Assembly (NCBI RefSeq): GCF_034190915.1
Contig: NW_026947496.1
Coordinates: forward strand, 26,630,001 to 26,694,000
Source: Cavia porcellus
Taxonomy: Eukaryota; Chordata; Mammalia; Rodentia; Caviidae
Length of the DNA: 64,000 nt
Direction of reading: 5' to 3'
Below, piece by piece: positions 11,661 to 23,930 of the stretch. Every line of letters starts with the position of its first letter. The stretch's first letter is position 1. A program made the translations under genes and the position numbers. The notes beneath the pieces are model-generated. The model was not told the origin of the DNA and searched no databases. It was given only the letters and a program-made list of their open reading frames with translations.

Positions 11661-13614
11661 TGTTTTTTCTTCCAGTCCTTTTCTTTGTATTTCTCTTAAA
11701 TCAAGATTTGTAGGTAATTTTTAAATTTCAAACTTTGTCTCTTACAAAGGGTTTATACTTCTTTTTTAATGACATTACTAACAGTTTTGGGCACTCAGCT
11801 TCTATTTCATGCTATCTTTAGTCTACAATAATCACTCTACAAATATTGTAACCTTTTTCTCTGAGTTACTGAAGTTTAATGATAATTCAAGGGGAGATTA
11901 TAAACATTAAATGATATAAAGATAGCACATTTTAGCACTTGCTGAGATATGCTGAACTGTATTGGTTGGACTCTTTGTTTTATATAATATGTCCTAAATG
12001 CCCTCAGTATACTTTCTGGAATATATGGAGGTAATTCAGAAGGCTGCTGGGATCACAGAGCAGATATTTGATGTTTAGTTCACTAAGTCTTCCCAACAGT
12101 AAATTAGCCTCAGGATGAATTTGTAATAGAAATTTTTGCCTTATCAGAAAATAAAGTTGGTTAAGGTATTAACTATGAGATTATTTAGTTTTAATAATGG
12201 AAACTGAGTTGGAACATCCATTACTCTTGGTTTTAAAATTAGGGTATATTACTGGTGTGAAGGAGAGTATAAATTCTATATATCACATATCACACACTAA
12301 GCAAAGATGAGTTTCTCATTCTCAAATTGAATGAAGCATGCCTATTTTTGTAATGGTACTGACTTTATAACCATTCTTTGTACCTTGTTGCTCTTATAGT
12401 AGCTCAAATTTAGAGCTGAGGACAAGATTTGAGTCTAATGGTGCCAAATCCTAAGCACATCACTTATTTTTTGATTCAAGTACAAAACAAATCAGCATGA
12501 GCTTTCTGATCATTAAATGTGATACAATAAATGATGCTGTGACCCAATGTGAGCACTCACTATCATTAGCTCTTATCCTCTGATTAGAAATTAATCACAC
12601 TTGCTCTCAACGAACAAAGAGGAAACAGTTCAACTGGCAATTCTAAGTTTCACTGTTTGCTGGTAATGTACTAAGTGCTGGGGTTATAATCGTGGAGATA
12701 ATAACAATATGAAGAATTAACATTATCTAAGTGTACTAGACTCTAATCACATAAAGTATTAAATTTCTGGCTTTCAGCATCTTACCATTTAATGGATATA
12801 AATAGGGTAAAGTAGGCTGGAAAAGCACTGCAAGATGAGAGCCAAGAAAGAGTTTGTCAGAAAATCTAACAGATCATATTTCTGTGAGCAGTTAATGAGA
12901 ACTAGGGAGAAGAAGTGAGATTCCTTGGAAAAGTGAGATTCCTTATCAGTTAAAGGAAAGAAATGTCATTTTTCTTCTGAATTTTTGAATGGAAAGATAA
13001 AAGACTTAACATTGGAAGCAAACTACACATTTTGTCCAGACAATGGGTCATAAAATCACTAGAGATGTGTTTGTGTGTTTCTTGGGCCAGGGATTAGGGG
13101 TGCCAACATAGAATGCCTAACACCAGCAGTGAATGGTATGGCTTTATATGGAGAGAATATTTTCTGTAAATCTAGCAGATAATGAAAAAGATAAAAGAAC
13201 CCCTAACAAATACTTACTCTAATTAAAGTTTTAGAACAGGAACATGGGTAATATATGCCAGTTGCAGAAAGACTGGCTGTTCCAGAAACAAGCCTATAAA
13301 GTCACTTAAACTTCATGAGCAAGCAGACAAATTGGTGTTCAGGGCAGATAGTATTACTTGTTTCCAATTCTTTGTTCATTCCATATCAGTGGTATCTGTG
13401 CCACTGGCTTTGATCTTGAACACGAAAGGACGTGTCAGTGGAATATATTTCATTTTGCATTGAACAGAGGCTTGAAATGTGCCCTTGAAGTTTAGTCTAC
13501 TATCTACTGTGCAAAAAAGCAGGCTCATATATTTCCTGATATCAGAGTTATTCACATGGAAAAAAGTCTAGAACCTTACCTGAGAATAGAGATATCCCAG
13601 TGAACCCATAAACC
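11661..13614. other. No gene seen; weak L2/MIR-like trace near 12.66 kb
   Basis: AT-rich sequence. 'gtactaagtgctggggttataatcgtggagataataac' at about 12667-12705 resembles a diverged ancient L2 or MIR segment, but I cannot bound it. Nothing else is recognised. Confidence 0.35.
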
Positions 13615-14037
13615 TGTCTATATGTCTGAAATTGTCAGCTTGGTTGGATTTATGAAATGCCTAGGAAATTATTAAAGCATACTTCAATTTCTCTGGCTGT
13701 GGCTATAAGAGTGTTTCCAAAGGTGATTGACATTTGAACCAGCAAACTGAGAGGAGAATCCTATTCTAAATGGGAGTGACATTGTCCAACAGATGAAAAC
13801 CCATGTGGAATAAAAGGAAAAAAGGAAGAAGTCTTCTAGCATAAGTCTTCTCTCTGCTTCCAGCATATCATGAAGGGAATAATTTTCCTCCACTGTGCTC
13901 TTCTGCTGTCTGGTTTCTCCACTGGAGACTCCCAACTATGGTCTGAGGCTTCTGACTCTGTGGTCCAAAATAAATCTCTTCTCCTTTAAGAAGTTAACCC
14001 CAGGTATTTTATCTCAGGGACAGAAAATTACTACAAC
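13615..14037 (+). mobile_element. ERVL-MaLR LTR (ORR1-like), forward orientation
   Basis: The 5' part 'attgtcagcttggttggatttatgaaatgcctaggaaattattaaagca' followed by 'gtgtttccaaaggtgattgacatttgaaccagc' matches the opening of ORR1-type LTRs. The 3' part 'ccaaaataaatctcttctcctttaagaagtt...caggtattttatctcagggacagaaaattactacaac' matches the R/U5 end with its AATAAA signal. No internal proviral region is adjacent, so it is probably a solo LTR. The 83-codon minus-strand frame inside it is not a gene. Confidence 0.65.
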
Positions 14038-14329
14038 AAGAGAAAAGTACATGCTAATCATTAAAAAACACTGAGATCTGGGGAATTGTTTATTATGTAG
14101 TGTTATTGCAGGGAAGAAATTGGACTAACGAAATACTCTTGAAAAGATAATCTCTATTGTTTCAGTGTATTTCTTTGGAAAAAGAGGTTCAGAGATGAGA
14201 TGTTCTATTAGTAGCAGTGTTTTAGATTAGCTATAAATATTATTTAGCAAGTCCAAGATCAGATTTACTAGGAATAACAGTCCTTATTACCTCTTGAGTC
14301 ATCAGGTGCTATTAGTATCATATTTATAT

Positions 14330-14465
14330 GAACAAGCTTTGGAGTTAGACTTCCATGGCCAGAACCTTAAATCTGGAACTTTCTGTCTAGAAAATTTTGA
14401 GTAAATTAATTAACTTACTTTTTCCCCCTATACATATAATATTGTATTTACTAAATAGGGCAGTG
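14330..14465 (+). mobile_element. MIR element, diverged
   Basis: 'gctttggagttagacttccatggccagaaccttaaatctgg' followed by 'gagtaaattaattaacttactttttcccc' parallels the MIR pattern (ctttggagtcagac...gcaagtcacttaacctctctg). Heavily mutated; bounds approximate. Confidence 0.45.
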
Positions 14466-16339
14466 GCAATCAAGATAAATAACTTTGTGACAGTTTCTAG
14501 TGAATAGGAATTTGTTTAAAATATTAGACATGACTACATGATCATGGCTCTTCTGCTGGTTAGAGTGAAATTTTTAGAATATTTTATACAACTTTCTGAG
14601 CAGTTCATTATGTCTCCTGTGATATTTTAGAGCTACCATGACTTTTTAGGATGGCTGAAAGTGGATTTCCACTCTAATTTTATTTGACATGTAGTGGCCT
14701 GAAATAGTAGGTCTTCTATATCCTCCTTTATAATTTAAACTTATTCAATAAGCAATGATAAAATCCAGGGACAGATACTCTCTTTAAAAGATCAGGGACT
14801 CAAATTACTTTGGATTGTTGCTGCTTTAGAAAATTCTGCAAAGAAGGAAACGTGTCTGAAACTTGCACTAATGGAAAATTTTCTTCTGGCAAATATCTGC
14901 TTAAGCTTCAGAGCAGCATTTAATTCTCAAAATGCCAGACAGAAATAGTGTGAGCTCATTTGAATCTCCACAGGAGATTTTGTTGCAGACCAAGTATTTT
15001 CAAGATGGAGGGTTTTATTAATATATATTCTAAGGCAGCCATATGTAGCCACTATGTAGGAAGGTTATGCTTCAGTAAATGGGTGTTGTATAATAAAGAA
15101 GTTTTCTTCATGAGGTAATGTTTCTGAAATATATGATGGGTAATCCAAGATCCACCAAGTCCATGAGGTAATTGGTCTGAAATATATACCATAAACCACA
15201 GAAATTCCTTGATGGGAACACGGATAGAAATTATTATAGTTCCCTGAATGTAGGGGTGGATAGGATGACTAAAGCTATTTTGATTTTTAGTTTTTCCCTT
15301 TTTCTCATACAATGATAGGCATAGTTAATTCTACCCATTAGTTCAAAAGCAAAAGTTAATTATGAAAAAAAATTCTTCTTTAAGGAAAGGAGCAACAACA
15401 ATTTCATAGTTTGAAATGTGGCAAAGTATGTTGTGACAGTCCCCTCTACTTCAACACACAAACATTTAAACAATTGACAGAAGCTCTTGTCTATTAATTC
15501 AGCTGCAGTAGTGTGACAGATCCTTCACTAAAATGAAAAAGGGAGTAATATAAAAGCTCAGTGGTTTTCAGCATAAATATGATCCCCTGTAGACTCTCAC
15601 TCTTGCCAAAATATTTTCCTCCTGGTAACAAGGGATGAAGCTACTTTAAATGCAAGTACATTAGTACGTAGATGCATACTGCTAAGGATATTTAGTGATC
15701 AAATAGTTTAAACGCATTATTCTCTAGATGATGACAAAGAGCCAAACTTTAAAGAGCTAAAAGTCTAAATGCCATCTCTAGGTTTTAAAATACAGCCACA
15801 GTTTTCCTTATAATGTCCCTACAAAAGCAAAATACAGTACTATCTTAGTTCATAAATACACCTGTTTGCAATTTGGTTTACAAATGAAAGGATTTAGCAG
15901 AATTTTGCTTCTGTTCACAAACTCCACATTAAGTGACAAACATGGCCATGGCCATCTTCCCCACTTACATACAAACACAGCCATCTTCCTCAAAATTGTA
16001 GGACAAATTATATTTCTAACCATGATACCACTATAGAATAATACCTATGTGTTTCAAAACAGGACAGATTTTTGTGACTTCTAAACAGTGAATTGTGACA
16101 GAAGTGACAGAAAAAGACACGTGAGGCTAGGTTTTCCATGACATCAAGCTTCCTGACTGCTGTTTCTGGGGATCACTGGCTCTGGTAGAAGCCAATTCCA
16201 TGTCCATGTTGATGGACAGAGCCACTGTAGCAAGTGTGGCAAGTGGAACCTTAGGCCCATCACCCACAGTTCCTTGGCAGGACCAAAGAAAGGAAACCAG
16301 GTTCCTGAACCTTTAGGCACAGTGTCAACCAGTAAAACA
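14466..16339. other. No gene seen
   Basis: Unique AT-rich sequence without recognised repeats. The minus-strand 86-codon frame at 15052-15312 has no recognisable motif. Confidence 0.4.
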
Positions 16340-16499
16340 TGAGTCAGATCTCCTTTTGAATGAAGATGTGGCTACCTCCTTTTCTTTGGGTATGGGCAAA
16401 CAATGTTACTGAGTCTCCATTTCTTCATTTTTAAAACAGAAATGATATCCTAAATCTTTAACACTTTATGTTATTTTTTTTTTGAAAATTAGATAAAAA
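16340..16499 (+). mobile_element. MIR element, diverged
   Basis: 'gggcaaacaatgttactgagtctccatttcttcatttttaaaacagaaatgatatcc' matches the 3' half of MIR (ggcaagtcacttaacctctctgagcctcagtttcctcatctgtaaaatgggg). An ID SINE follows directly. Confidence 0.5.
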
Positions 16500-16500
16500 C

Positions 16501-16606
16501 CTTTTTAAGAGAGCTGGGGATTTAGCTCAGTGGCTTAAGCACTTGCCTGGTAAGCATAAGGTCATGAGTTCAATCCCTGGTACCAAAAAAAAAATCTTTT
16601 TAAGAG
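16501..16606 (+). mobile_element. ID-type SINE with 11-bp target-site duplication
   Basis: The body at 16512-16595 reads 'gagctggggatttagctcagtggcttaagcacttgcctggtaagca' and ends 'caatccctggtacc' plus an A10 tail. It is flanked by perfect direct repeats 'ctttttaagag' at 16501-16511 and 16596-16606, the mark of LINE-1-mediated insertion. Box A is intact (tagctcagtgg). Box B is 'gttcaatcc', one CpG-decay change from the TTCGA core, so Pol III activity is probably weakened. A B1 element starts about 12 bp beyond the 3' duplication. Confidence 0.9.
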
Positions 16607-16617
16607 TAGGAAGCATG

Positions 16618-16772
16618 AATTGGGTATAGTGGTGCACACCTATAATCTCAACACTCTGAGGCTAAGGCAGGAGGATCATTGCAAGTTCAAGACCAGTCTG
16701 GGATACAAAGTGAGTTCAAGACCAGTCTGAACTGCATAGTGAAACACTGTGTCAAAAAAGGCAGAAAAAAAG
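16618..16772 (+). mobile_element. B1 SINE with internal 29-bp duplication
   Basis: A 7SL-derived B1: 'tgggtatagtggtgcacacctataatctcaacactctgaggctaaggcaggaggatcattgc', then two 29-bp tandem units (16685-16713 and 16714-16742, both beginning 'gttcaagaccagtctg'), then 'aacactgtgtc' and an A-rich tail. Box B-like 'gttcaagacc' is present. No clear target-site duplication found. The 61-codon frame crossing it is SINE sequence. Confidence 0.85.
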
Positions 16773-17365
16773 ATAGAAATTGTTTATTGAGAAAAATAAA
16801 AGCTTCTATGAGTGACAGAAGGAGTCTCCAGTGGGTGACCAGCAGGATCAAATGTATAAAGTGATTTGCATGGCACTAGAGTTAAGTAAATATTAGCCAT
16901 TTTCCCCCTAAACTTATGCTCCTCTCACTGCCATTATGACAGTTAAGTTAATAATCAGGAAACCTTTTCCAGTTCTTGGACCCATTGAACATTTTTTGTA
17001 TATGAAGATAGCATTTGAAGGCAATGGCCAGTGATTAAGTGGAGAAAAATGACAAGAGATCAATATGCTTAGGAACAAATGACAAACACTTTCATAATCA
17101 CCATGACCATCCTGAGATCTCGGCGCCCTTCTAGGCATATTTTATAATCCCTGAGTCTTGCTGTGAATCCCGAGCACCGTACTGGAACACTGTTGTGAGA
17201 AAAAGAGGTGAGCACCGAGCTCTTGCCGTCCCACTCAGTGCAGCTCCTTCTTATTGCTGAGAGCTCCTTCATCCCTTTCTTGTCTTTTCAGTAACCAAAA
17301 CTATCCCAATATATTCTGCCATTAAAATAAACAGAATAAAAGCCAATTAGACTGCTTGATAGTTG

Positions 17366-17402
17366 TTATGGTTGATATACTGTGTCAACTTGAGAAGTTT
17401 AG
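17366..17402 (+). mobile_element. Possible ORR1-like LTR 5' fragment
   Basis: 'atggttgatatactgtgtcaacttgag' resembles the first 35 bases of ORR1/MaLR LTRs ('tgtgatggttgatcttgattgtcaacttga'). The remainder is absent, so this is a fragment or a chance match. Confidence 0.3.
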
Positions 17403-17463
17403 AAGTTTGAACAGTTTCTTCCCTATTCACAATATCTGTTATATATTTTGAATCTTATTTACC

Positions 17464-17532
17464 CTTTCAGTTTCTAACTAATAGACACTTTCAGTTTCTA
17501 ACTAATAGACACTTTCAGTTTCTAACTAATAG
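17464..17532. repeat. 24-bp minisatellite, 2.9 perfect copies
   Basis: The unit 'ctttcagtttctaactaata' plus 'gaca' (24 bp) repeats at 17464-17487, 17488-17511 and 17512-17532 (partial) with no mismatches. It lies at the 3' side of a minus-strand L1 ORF2 relic, so it probably amplified L1 3' sequence. The identity between units suggests recent origin and possible length polymorphism. Confidence 0.95.
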
Positions 17533-17952
17533 AGTATAATATTTACATATGTGGGTCTGATTCATTTCATTTATGAGTATGGTCTTGAGTTGCATCCATT
17601 TGCCTATGAAAATCTCAAGTTTATATTTCTTTATGGCTGAGTAGTATTCCGTTATATTTAAAAAACACATCTTTTTAATCCATTCCTTGGTTGATGGATA
17701 TTTGAGTTGCTTCCAAGATTTAGCTATTACAAATTGTGCTGCTATAAACAAGGAACAGCTACATGATGTTTTTTAATATATCTGGGAAGATACTCATAAG
17801 GGGAATATCTGGTTTGAATGGAACATCTAATCGTAATTTTTAAAGAAATTTTCACACTGATTGCCCCAGTGGTTATATTAGTCTATATGCCCACCAACAG
17901 TGGAGAAAGGTTCCTTTTTCCCCACAGGCCCTCAAACATTTGTTACTGGTTC
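17515..17952 (-). mobile_element. LINE-1 fragment: ORF2 C-terminal coding relic
   Basis: Read on the minus strand, the segment encodes an L1 ORF2 C-terminus: motifs like '[15 protein letters not shown]', 'PSTKEWIKKM' and 'YYSAIKK' appear in an open 78-codon stretch (17515-17751). Upstream coding sequence to about 17952 (the complement of 'ctatatgcccaccaacagtggagaaagg') is recognisable but frame-broken. The element is 5'-truncated, lacks the reverse transcriptase and endonuclease portions, and cannot move. Confidence 0.8.
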
Positions 17953-18702
17953 ATTTTTGATGATAGACACTTTTTATTTTCTCTTTTCTGTTTGCTTTAA
18001 AATTGTTCATTGATATCTAGTGTTATAAGGTACAATAAATTGATCTAATGAGTATTAAGCCACTTTTTATTTTCTGTTGCAAGAAAACACTGAATGATAA
18101 AATTCCCACAAATGCTGACATGCTTTATTTATTTCCATTTAGTTAAAATTTCTTTTTTAATTTCATTGTGATGTCCCCTTTTATCTAGAGTTGCTTGATA
18201 TGCTTCATTTAGCTACTAAATATTAGGTGATTTTTAACGATTGCTTCCTCTGTTATTGATTTCTGATTTAATTTGGAAGAAGTCACACCATATTTTCTGC
18301 AGTTACATAACTGTCATCTTTTTCATGTATTGATATTTGTTTTGTGGTGAAGACTATCTTGATAAACACTCAATGTGCAGTTGATATCTCTGCATCTTCT
18401 TCAGTACTGGTGTTTGAGTCTTATTTTTGAACCAATAATTTTTCTCCAACTAATACATTCAAAAGAAATAAATGTAAAGATAATATCTTTGGATAAAATA
18501 ACTTTAAAGGCAAGCTGATCATTATTTAAAAGAAAACTATCACTGGCTTTAAGAAGAACAACCCTGCCTGATAGCTACGTATAGAAATGGAGACAGTTTT
18601 CTTTTCCCCAAATGTAACAGGAGTAGCAGAGGTGTAAAAGAGTGATGAGAATTCCTTGGAAATTCTCATTGATAATACGTTAAAGTAGTTTTATGAGACA
18701 CT

Positions 18703-19190
18703 GCATTAGCACTCTCTTGTTGGTATAACAAATTGCTATATATTTAAAACAGCATGAATATATTCATGCAGCTCTATAGATCATCGACTCATTACAGACT
18801 TATTGGAGGAAACTTAACGTTTAACTACCGCTGGCAGCTTTTCCTTCTACAGGCATCAGGAGTGGAGGTGGATGCATTTCCTTCCCTTTCCTATCACCTA
18901 GATGCCACCCACATTTCCTGTTTTGATGCTTCCTTCACCCATCTTCGAAGCAAACAATATCACATCTTTGATCACTCGTCCTTTGTCACGTGCCCTTAGG
19001 AGCACATCCCAGAGACATTCTCTACTTGAAGGGACTGATACGATGATTCTGGAGTCTCACTGACAATCTAAATTTACCTCTCTGTCTCAAGATTCTTCTC
19101 TTAAGCACATTTTCAAATCTCCTTGCCATCATAATCTTGGTTCCAGAATTTAGAAGCATATCTCTTGGGGACAGTATTATTCTATCACTT
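18703..19190 (-). mobile_element. ERVL-MaLR LTR (MLT1-type), inverse orientation
   Basis: The order 'gcattagcactctcttgttggtataacaaattgctatatatttaaaacagcatgaatatattcatgcagc', 'ggcatcaggagtggaggtggatgc', 'tgccacccacatttcctg', 'acctctctgtctcaag' and 'ggttccagaatttagaagcatatctcttggggacagtattattc' reproduces the reverse complement of MLT1-type LTRs. It is an old solo LTR. The 81-codon plus-strand frame inside is not a gene. Confidence 0.6.
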
Positions 19191-20798
19191 AAATTTCAAT
19201 GTGTTTTCACAAGGTGAAATAGAGTGTCTTTATACATTGCTTCATAATTTGGTTAGTATGTAGGAACTCAAAAGACAGTAAGGAAATGAATTTCTTTGGA
19301 TTCTAGGCATGATGTAAAGAAGAAAAACTTTGACACATTGAGATGAATTTGGGGTCGTGTGGCCACAGGTGCTTCTGACCTCGGACTCCATGTGTGCAAG
19401 GAGGAGGAGGCACATGGTCAAGAAGAACAGCTGTGTAACACAAGTGCAAAGGAAATGCAGGGGAAACACCACGACGCCTGGCCAGAGGAAAGACTGCTGG
19501 CATGCACCGGGGGAAGCTGACCTCCTAAGTGCTTCTGTTGATGTCAATAGAATTTCTTGAAGTTTCATTTTTATTAGCATAGATTTGTGCTACAAAATAA
19601 TTATTTTCATTTTGAGAAAATGGTGCATACACCCATTGTATCTTAATCACTTTTAATTCTCCTCATCCTATTTTTTCTCCCCAAACCCAGATTCCCACTT
19701 TAATGTGCTGACTTTTCACTGTATCCTACCTAACTTCCAAGCCTAAATTTGCAATAGGATGAGGGGAAATGAAAAAAGAAATTTCTAGAAATCCAGGATA
19801 AGTGACCACTAACCGGCATTTTGGATTTATTTACAGCATACTTCTTCTTGAGAAGACTTTTGAATGGGAGAGAGTTTTCAGATCTCCACAACTCTTTATT
19901 CAGTGCATATCTTCAGACTCCACCCCAGATTCTGTCATGGAGTCTCCTGTGGAAGCAACACTGTCTTCTTACAGACCTCTAAGAATGGGGTACGTATCAT
20001 GCTAACACTCATGGAGAACACATGAATTTCCTCCTAAATGAGCACACACGCAACTAAGAAATTTTAGGAAAATTTCTCACTTCCATGGTCTCTTCAAATC
20101 ATTTATGCATTTGGACCCATGTCCTTTTTGTACAATAAGATAACTAAAAGTACACACTAAAATATACAAAAAATGACTGCTATAATAGAAGCTCATATCT
20201 GCTCTTTGCCAGAGAAAAATACATTTATTGAGAAAGGCTTGGATAGGGAAATCTGTTCTCATTGTTAAGTATAGTGGTAGCTCCATTCACATAGAAATAT
20301 GAATTTATTACTCACTGTCTCAGGTAATCCTGGCTGTCCTGGGAGTGACATTCTGACTGCTGGTCTCCATCTGACTTTTCAGGAAGAAAGAACCCAGGGG
20401 ACAAGTGATTTTTCTCCTGGTATATTATAAGACACTCCCTGCCACATTTTCATCAAAACTTTGAGTATGAAATAGTATGATTTTATTCCAGTTTTAATAT
20501 TCACAGGGATTCTTGGATTTTATAATCTTTATTTCCCACTCATATCATATCCCTTAACACATGTCATAGACAGTTTTCTGAGTTATCAAAACTTAATGTT
20601 CAGAATTAGTACAGCTGTTTGCATATTAGAATGCAGAAGAAAATCCAGATGGCTTAATAAACTGTGATTAAAGGACTTTATGGGCTATAATGATATAAGT
20701 TCATTTTCTATAGTTTAATAAAATATATGGTCTACATGTTTAAAACTATGGTAACTGGTTGCCAATGATGTTTGTTTTGTAAATCTATTCACATACAT
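19191..20798. other. No gene seen
   Basis: No recognised repeat. Overlapping frames on both strands occur at 19242-19580 (112 codons minus, 67 plus) in a locally GC-richer patch; none resembles a known domain. An unidentified old repeat or a chance frame is most likely. Confidence 0.4.
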
Positions 20799-20880
20799 AC
20801 AGAGAGAGAAAGAAAGAGTGGAGAAGGACAGAAGAAGGAAGAATGGAAGGAGGGGCAGAAAGAGAGAGACAGAGAGAGGT
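20799..20880. repeat. GA-rich simple repeat
   Basis: An almost pure purine strand (GAGA, GAAA and GGAA units) of about 80 bases, imperfect. Confidence 0.9.
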
Positions 20881-23085
20881 TCAGAATTGTTTGCAAAACT
20901 CAGACCATCCATAACTGAAATTAATGGAGACATATTATTTCATCTTCTACTCTGCTTTTTGCTAGAGATGTTACACATCAGTAGCAAACTGGATATAGCA
21001 GAACTGTACTTTCTCATCCTTATACATTTAGAGAGAGATAATGACTTCACAAACTTCATCATAAGGCATGAACATGCGAGAGAAGAAAGGTCATTGATAA
21101 ATGATTGGTCCACTTTAAACAATCAATAGAAATAAGATGATAGTTGCTGAGCTATCTTTCCCTCTGAAGGAAAACAGAAGGACCAGTAGATTTATGTTAC
21201 AAACCTTTGTGTGGATCCAACCAGTGAAAATTAGACAAGTTCCCTCTCTTAGGAGAACAAACATGTATTTCCCATGCTATTATAGTGTATGTCTTTTCTT
21301 TAAACAAAAGAAATGGTATGTCCATCTAGATACAATATTGCTAATTATCTAGACCTCGGTGTGACTGTACTGATCTAGACAAAAGTAGATACAGAAAGGT
21401 AGAAATAAATGTCAAATATATAGCTGGATATGTAGCTAGCTAGATGGATTGATTCATAGAAGAAATACAAACATTCACATGCAAAGACTTTTCTTTTTCT
21501 TAGTGTGTTAATGCTCTTATGCATTTTACCTAGATTAGTAGTATTCCTGCATATGTATATAAAACCAAGCCAGTTCCTCCAATGACTTATTACAAGAGCT
21601 AGATGGTCCAGTCAAATACAAAAATGATTATGGTAATTTCAGTATTATCACTACAGCTAACAAAATACCATGATAACTCAGGAGTCCCAAGTTATTTGTC
21701 TTTGTGAAATGGTTTTGATGTATGAGTTATATTGCTTAATAAAGAAGCATTCCTAAGAACAACTGAATAGACTGGTGAACTAATAAGAAACAAGCGCTAA
21801 ATATGCAATAAATTAGCAGTGAGTAAACTGCTGAAGGTCATCTCCAAAGATCAATTAATAATAAAACAACAGAAAAACTCCCTGAAAGTTATGACAGAAT
21901 CAAGACCAAAAAAAAAAAGTACCCAGTTATTTTGAATGGTATGGAATGATTTGTCAAAAATAATTTAGTGAAGTGCACAAACACAGACAGAATGTGACTA
22001 GGAAGTAATGAGACTTATTTAACTCATCTCATGTACAAGTGTGTTTCCATTCAAATGCTATAAATTGAAATTTCAGCTTTCCTGAGGACCATGCTGGCCT
22101 CTCTCTATAGTCAGCATTTCAGAGGGATGTTACCTTGCTCTACTTCCTGGTTTCAAATGGAACTATTATGTATTTTCCAGTCATGCTTAAAATAGGTTAC
22201 ACTGAAAGTTTAATGAGATTTCTTCTCATGAGGAACTTCTCCCTAAAGACTTCAAGATGGATTTTTGAACCAGATCTTTATGCCCAAAGATTCACATCCA
22301 ATTTCTTGCTAAATCATGTATCCAGATTGTTGCAGTGTGAGGCCAAATATTTGGAGGCTATTAATTGTTTTATGCTTCTCATTAATAGATAAAATAGTTT
22401 CATGTGATAGCTTGAGGATACAAACTGTGAGCCTTGTGTAACTGAAGTAAAACGTCGCATTATATTTTTTCCTGGAGTGAAGCATTAACATTTATGATCT
22501 TAAGTTCATTTGAATTCTATTATGACCTTTGAAACTTGACAAATGTTTATCAAAAGAAAATTGCAGGAACTTGTATTTTGGTCATTTGCTTCAGAGAAAA
22601 TGACAAGGCAATAACCTTGAGAAATTTAGCCCAAAAAAGTCATGCTTAATCAGGTATCATTATATTCAGGAAGTGGAGAAATAGTTTGAAAACTAATGTC
22701 TGCAATCAAATAATTTGGCAAATTAACCATATCCTGTAAATTACCTCCTAAAGTAATTGTAACATTTATAATCAAACAAGATTTGTAGAAGAGAATTTTC
22801 TCCTGTTTGCTTTATCATATATCCTGTTTAAAGTTAAGGCTCACCTTCACAAAAAGCTGGAATTTCTCATAGTTGGGACACGTTACAATTTTGTAGTTGC
22901 AAGATAGATAAAAATCCTTAAAGATTTCGGTTTTTCAATTATTTTTATCTTTACCAATTTTTATGCCCAGCTTTCTATTTGCATAATTGTTGATGAAAGG
23001 CAGAAATATTATATGTAAAAGAACTTCAGAATGATTCAGGAGTTATTTCAATGGACAGTGAAAAGCACTGTTCTTCCCTGTTGTT
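20881..23085. other. No gene seen
   Basis: Unique AT-rich sequence. Frames at 21137-21352 and 22135-22392 carry no recognisable motif. Confidence 0.4.
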
Positions 23086-23089
23086 TTGC

Positions 23090-23930
23090 TTTTATTTAAT
23101 TTGGGTAGTTTTTCAGAACTTTGCTCCTAAAAAACATACTGTATGGAGTTATTATCTGGAATTTGGTGAGATAGCAGTCCTGTAGGTACTTGTAACCAAA
23201 TAAGGCTTTAACACATTCAGCATTTAAAGAACGCTGAACATTGTAGAATAATCCTTCTTCTCCAGAAGGTGCAGGTGCTCTTAAACTCAGGCATATCCAG
23301 ATACCTGGAAACACGATCAGCCCCCACTTCTCTGCTCTTGCAAAATAGCTGTACAGCAGTGTGCCATCAAGGTAGTATGTAAGGGTCTCCAAAGGGCATG
23401 ATTTCCTGTGTAGTCTTGCTGAGGAAATCAAGCACATCTTCACAAACTCAGTCTCGCAGTCTTTTCTTTTTCATGCCTTGCAGTGCAAAGTCAGCTGGAA
23501 ACCTACTTTTCAGGCATGGCTGATAGTGCCTGCTGCCTCTTTCCACTATATACTGGGGTCATTGGCTGTGAGTTGAGCATGAAAGTGGTGCCCAATTTCA
23601 TTGCTGTGAATAGGACAGGAAGAGCCCTATCACTATAGTCCTGAAAGAAAGCAGCCAGGAAAAATGCTCCTGGACCGCATGAGAACATGAGAATTATACT
23701 AGAGGGTGGCATCCATATTCGGTTATTTTCTCCTGAATAGGATTCATTTGTTTGTCTCTCTCCTCATCTTTCTTTCTCATAAATACAGGAGCATAAATAA
23801 GCTTGCGAGAGATGACAGATGGCTCCAGAGAGAAAACAGGAACAGCAGTGCCTTTGTTCTCATTCAGCAAACGCAATGGGAGAGGCTCACATTACACTAT
23901 GCACAGGGAAGGTACCATGTTCATCACATA
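23090..23930 (-). pseudogene. Possible decayed processed pseudogene, parent unknown
   Basis: Over about 840 bp the minus strand carries three successive open stretches in different frames (23694-23876, 23503-23712 and 23096-23443, the last 115 codons from an ATG) with varied amino-acid composition. An AATAAA-like signal ('aaattaaataaaagc') falls immediately after the last stop. This pattern suits an intronless retrocopy broken by frameshifts. I could not name the parent, saw no clear poly(A) tail or target-site duplication, and a plus-strand frame (23706-24005) overlaps. A diverged transposable element is an equally valid alternative. Confidence 0.3.

Noticed and set aside
11470..11724. 84-codon frame with Leu/Ser/Ala repeats
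   Set aside because: Encoded by the CT/CTCTCG microsatellite; repeat artefact.
17464..17532. CRISPR-like array
   Set aside because: The units are directly adjacent with no spacers, in a mammalian genome; it is a minisatellite.
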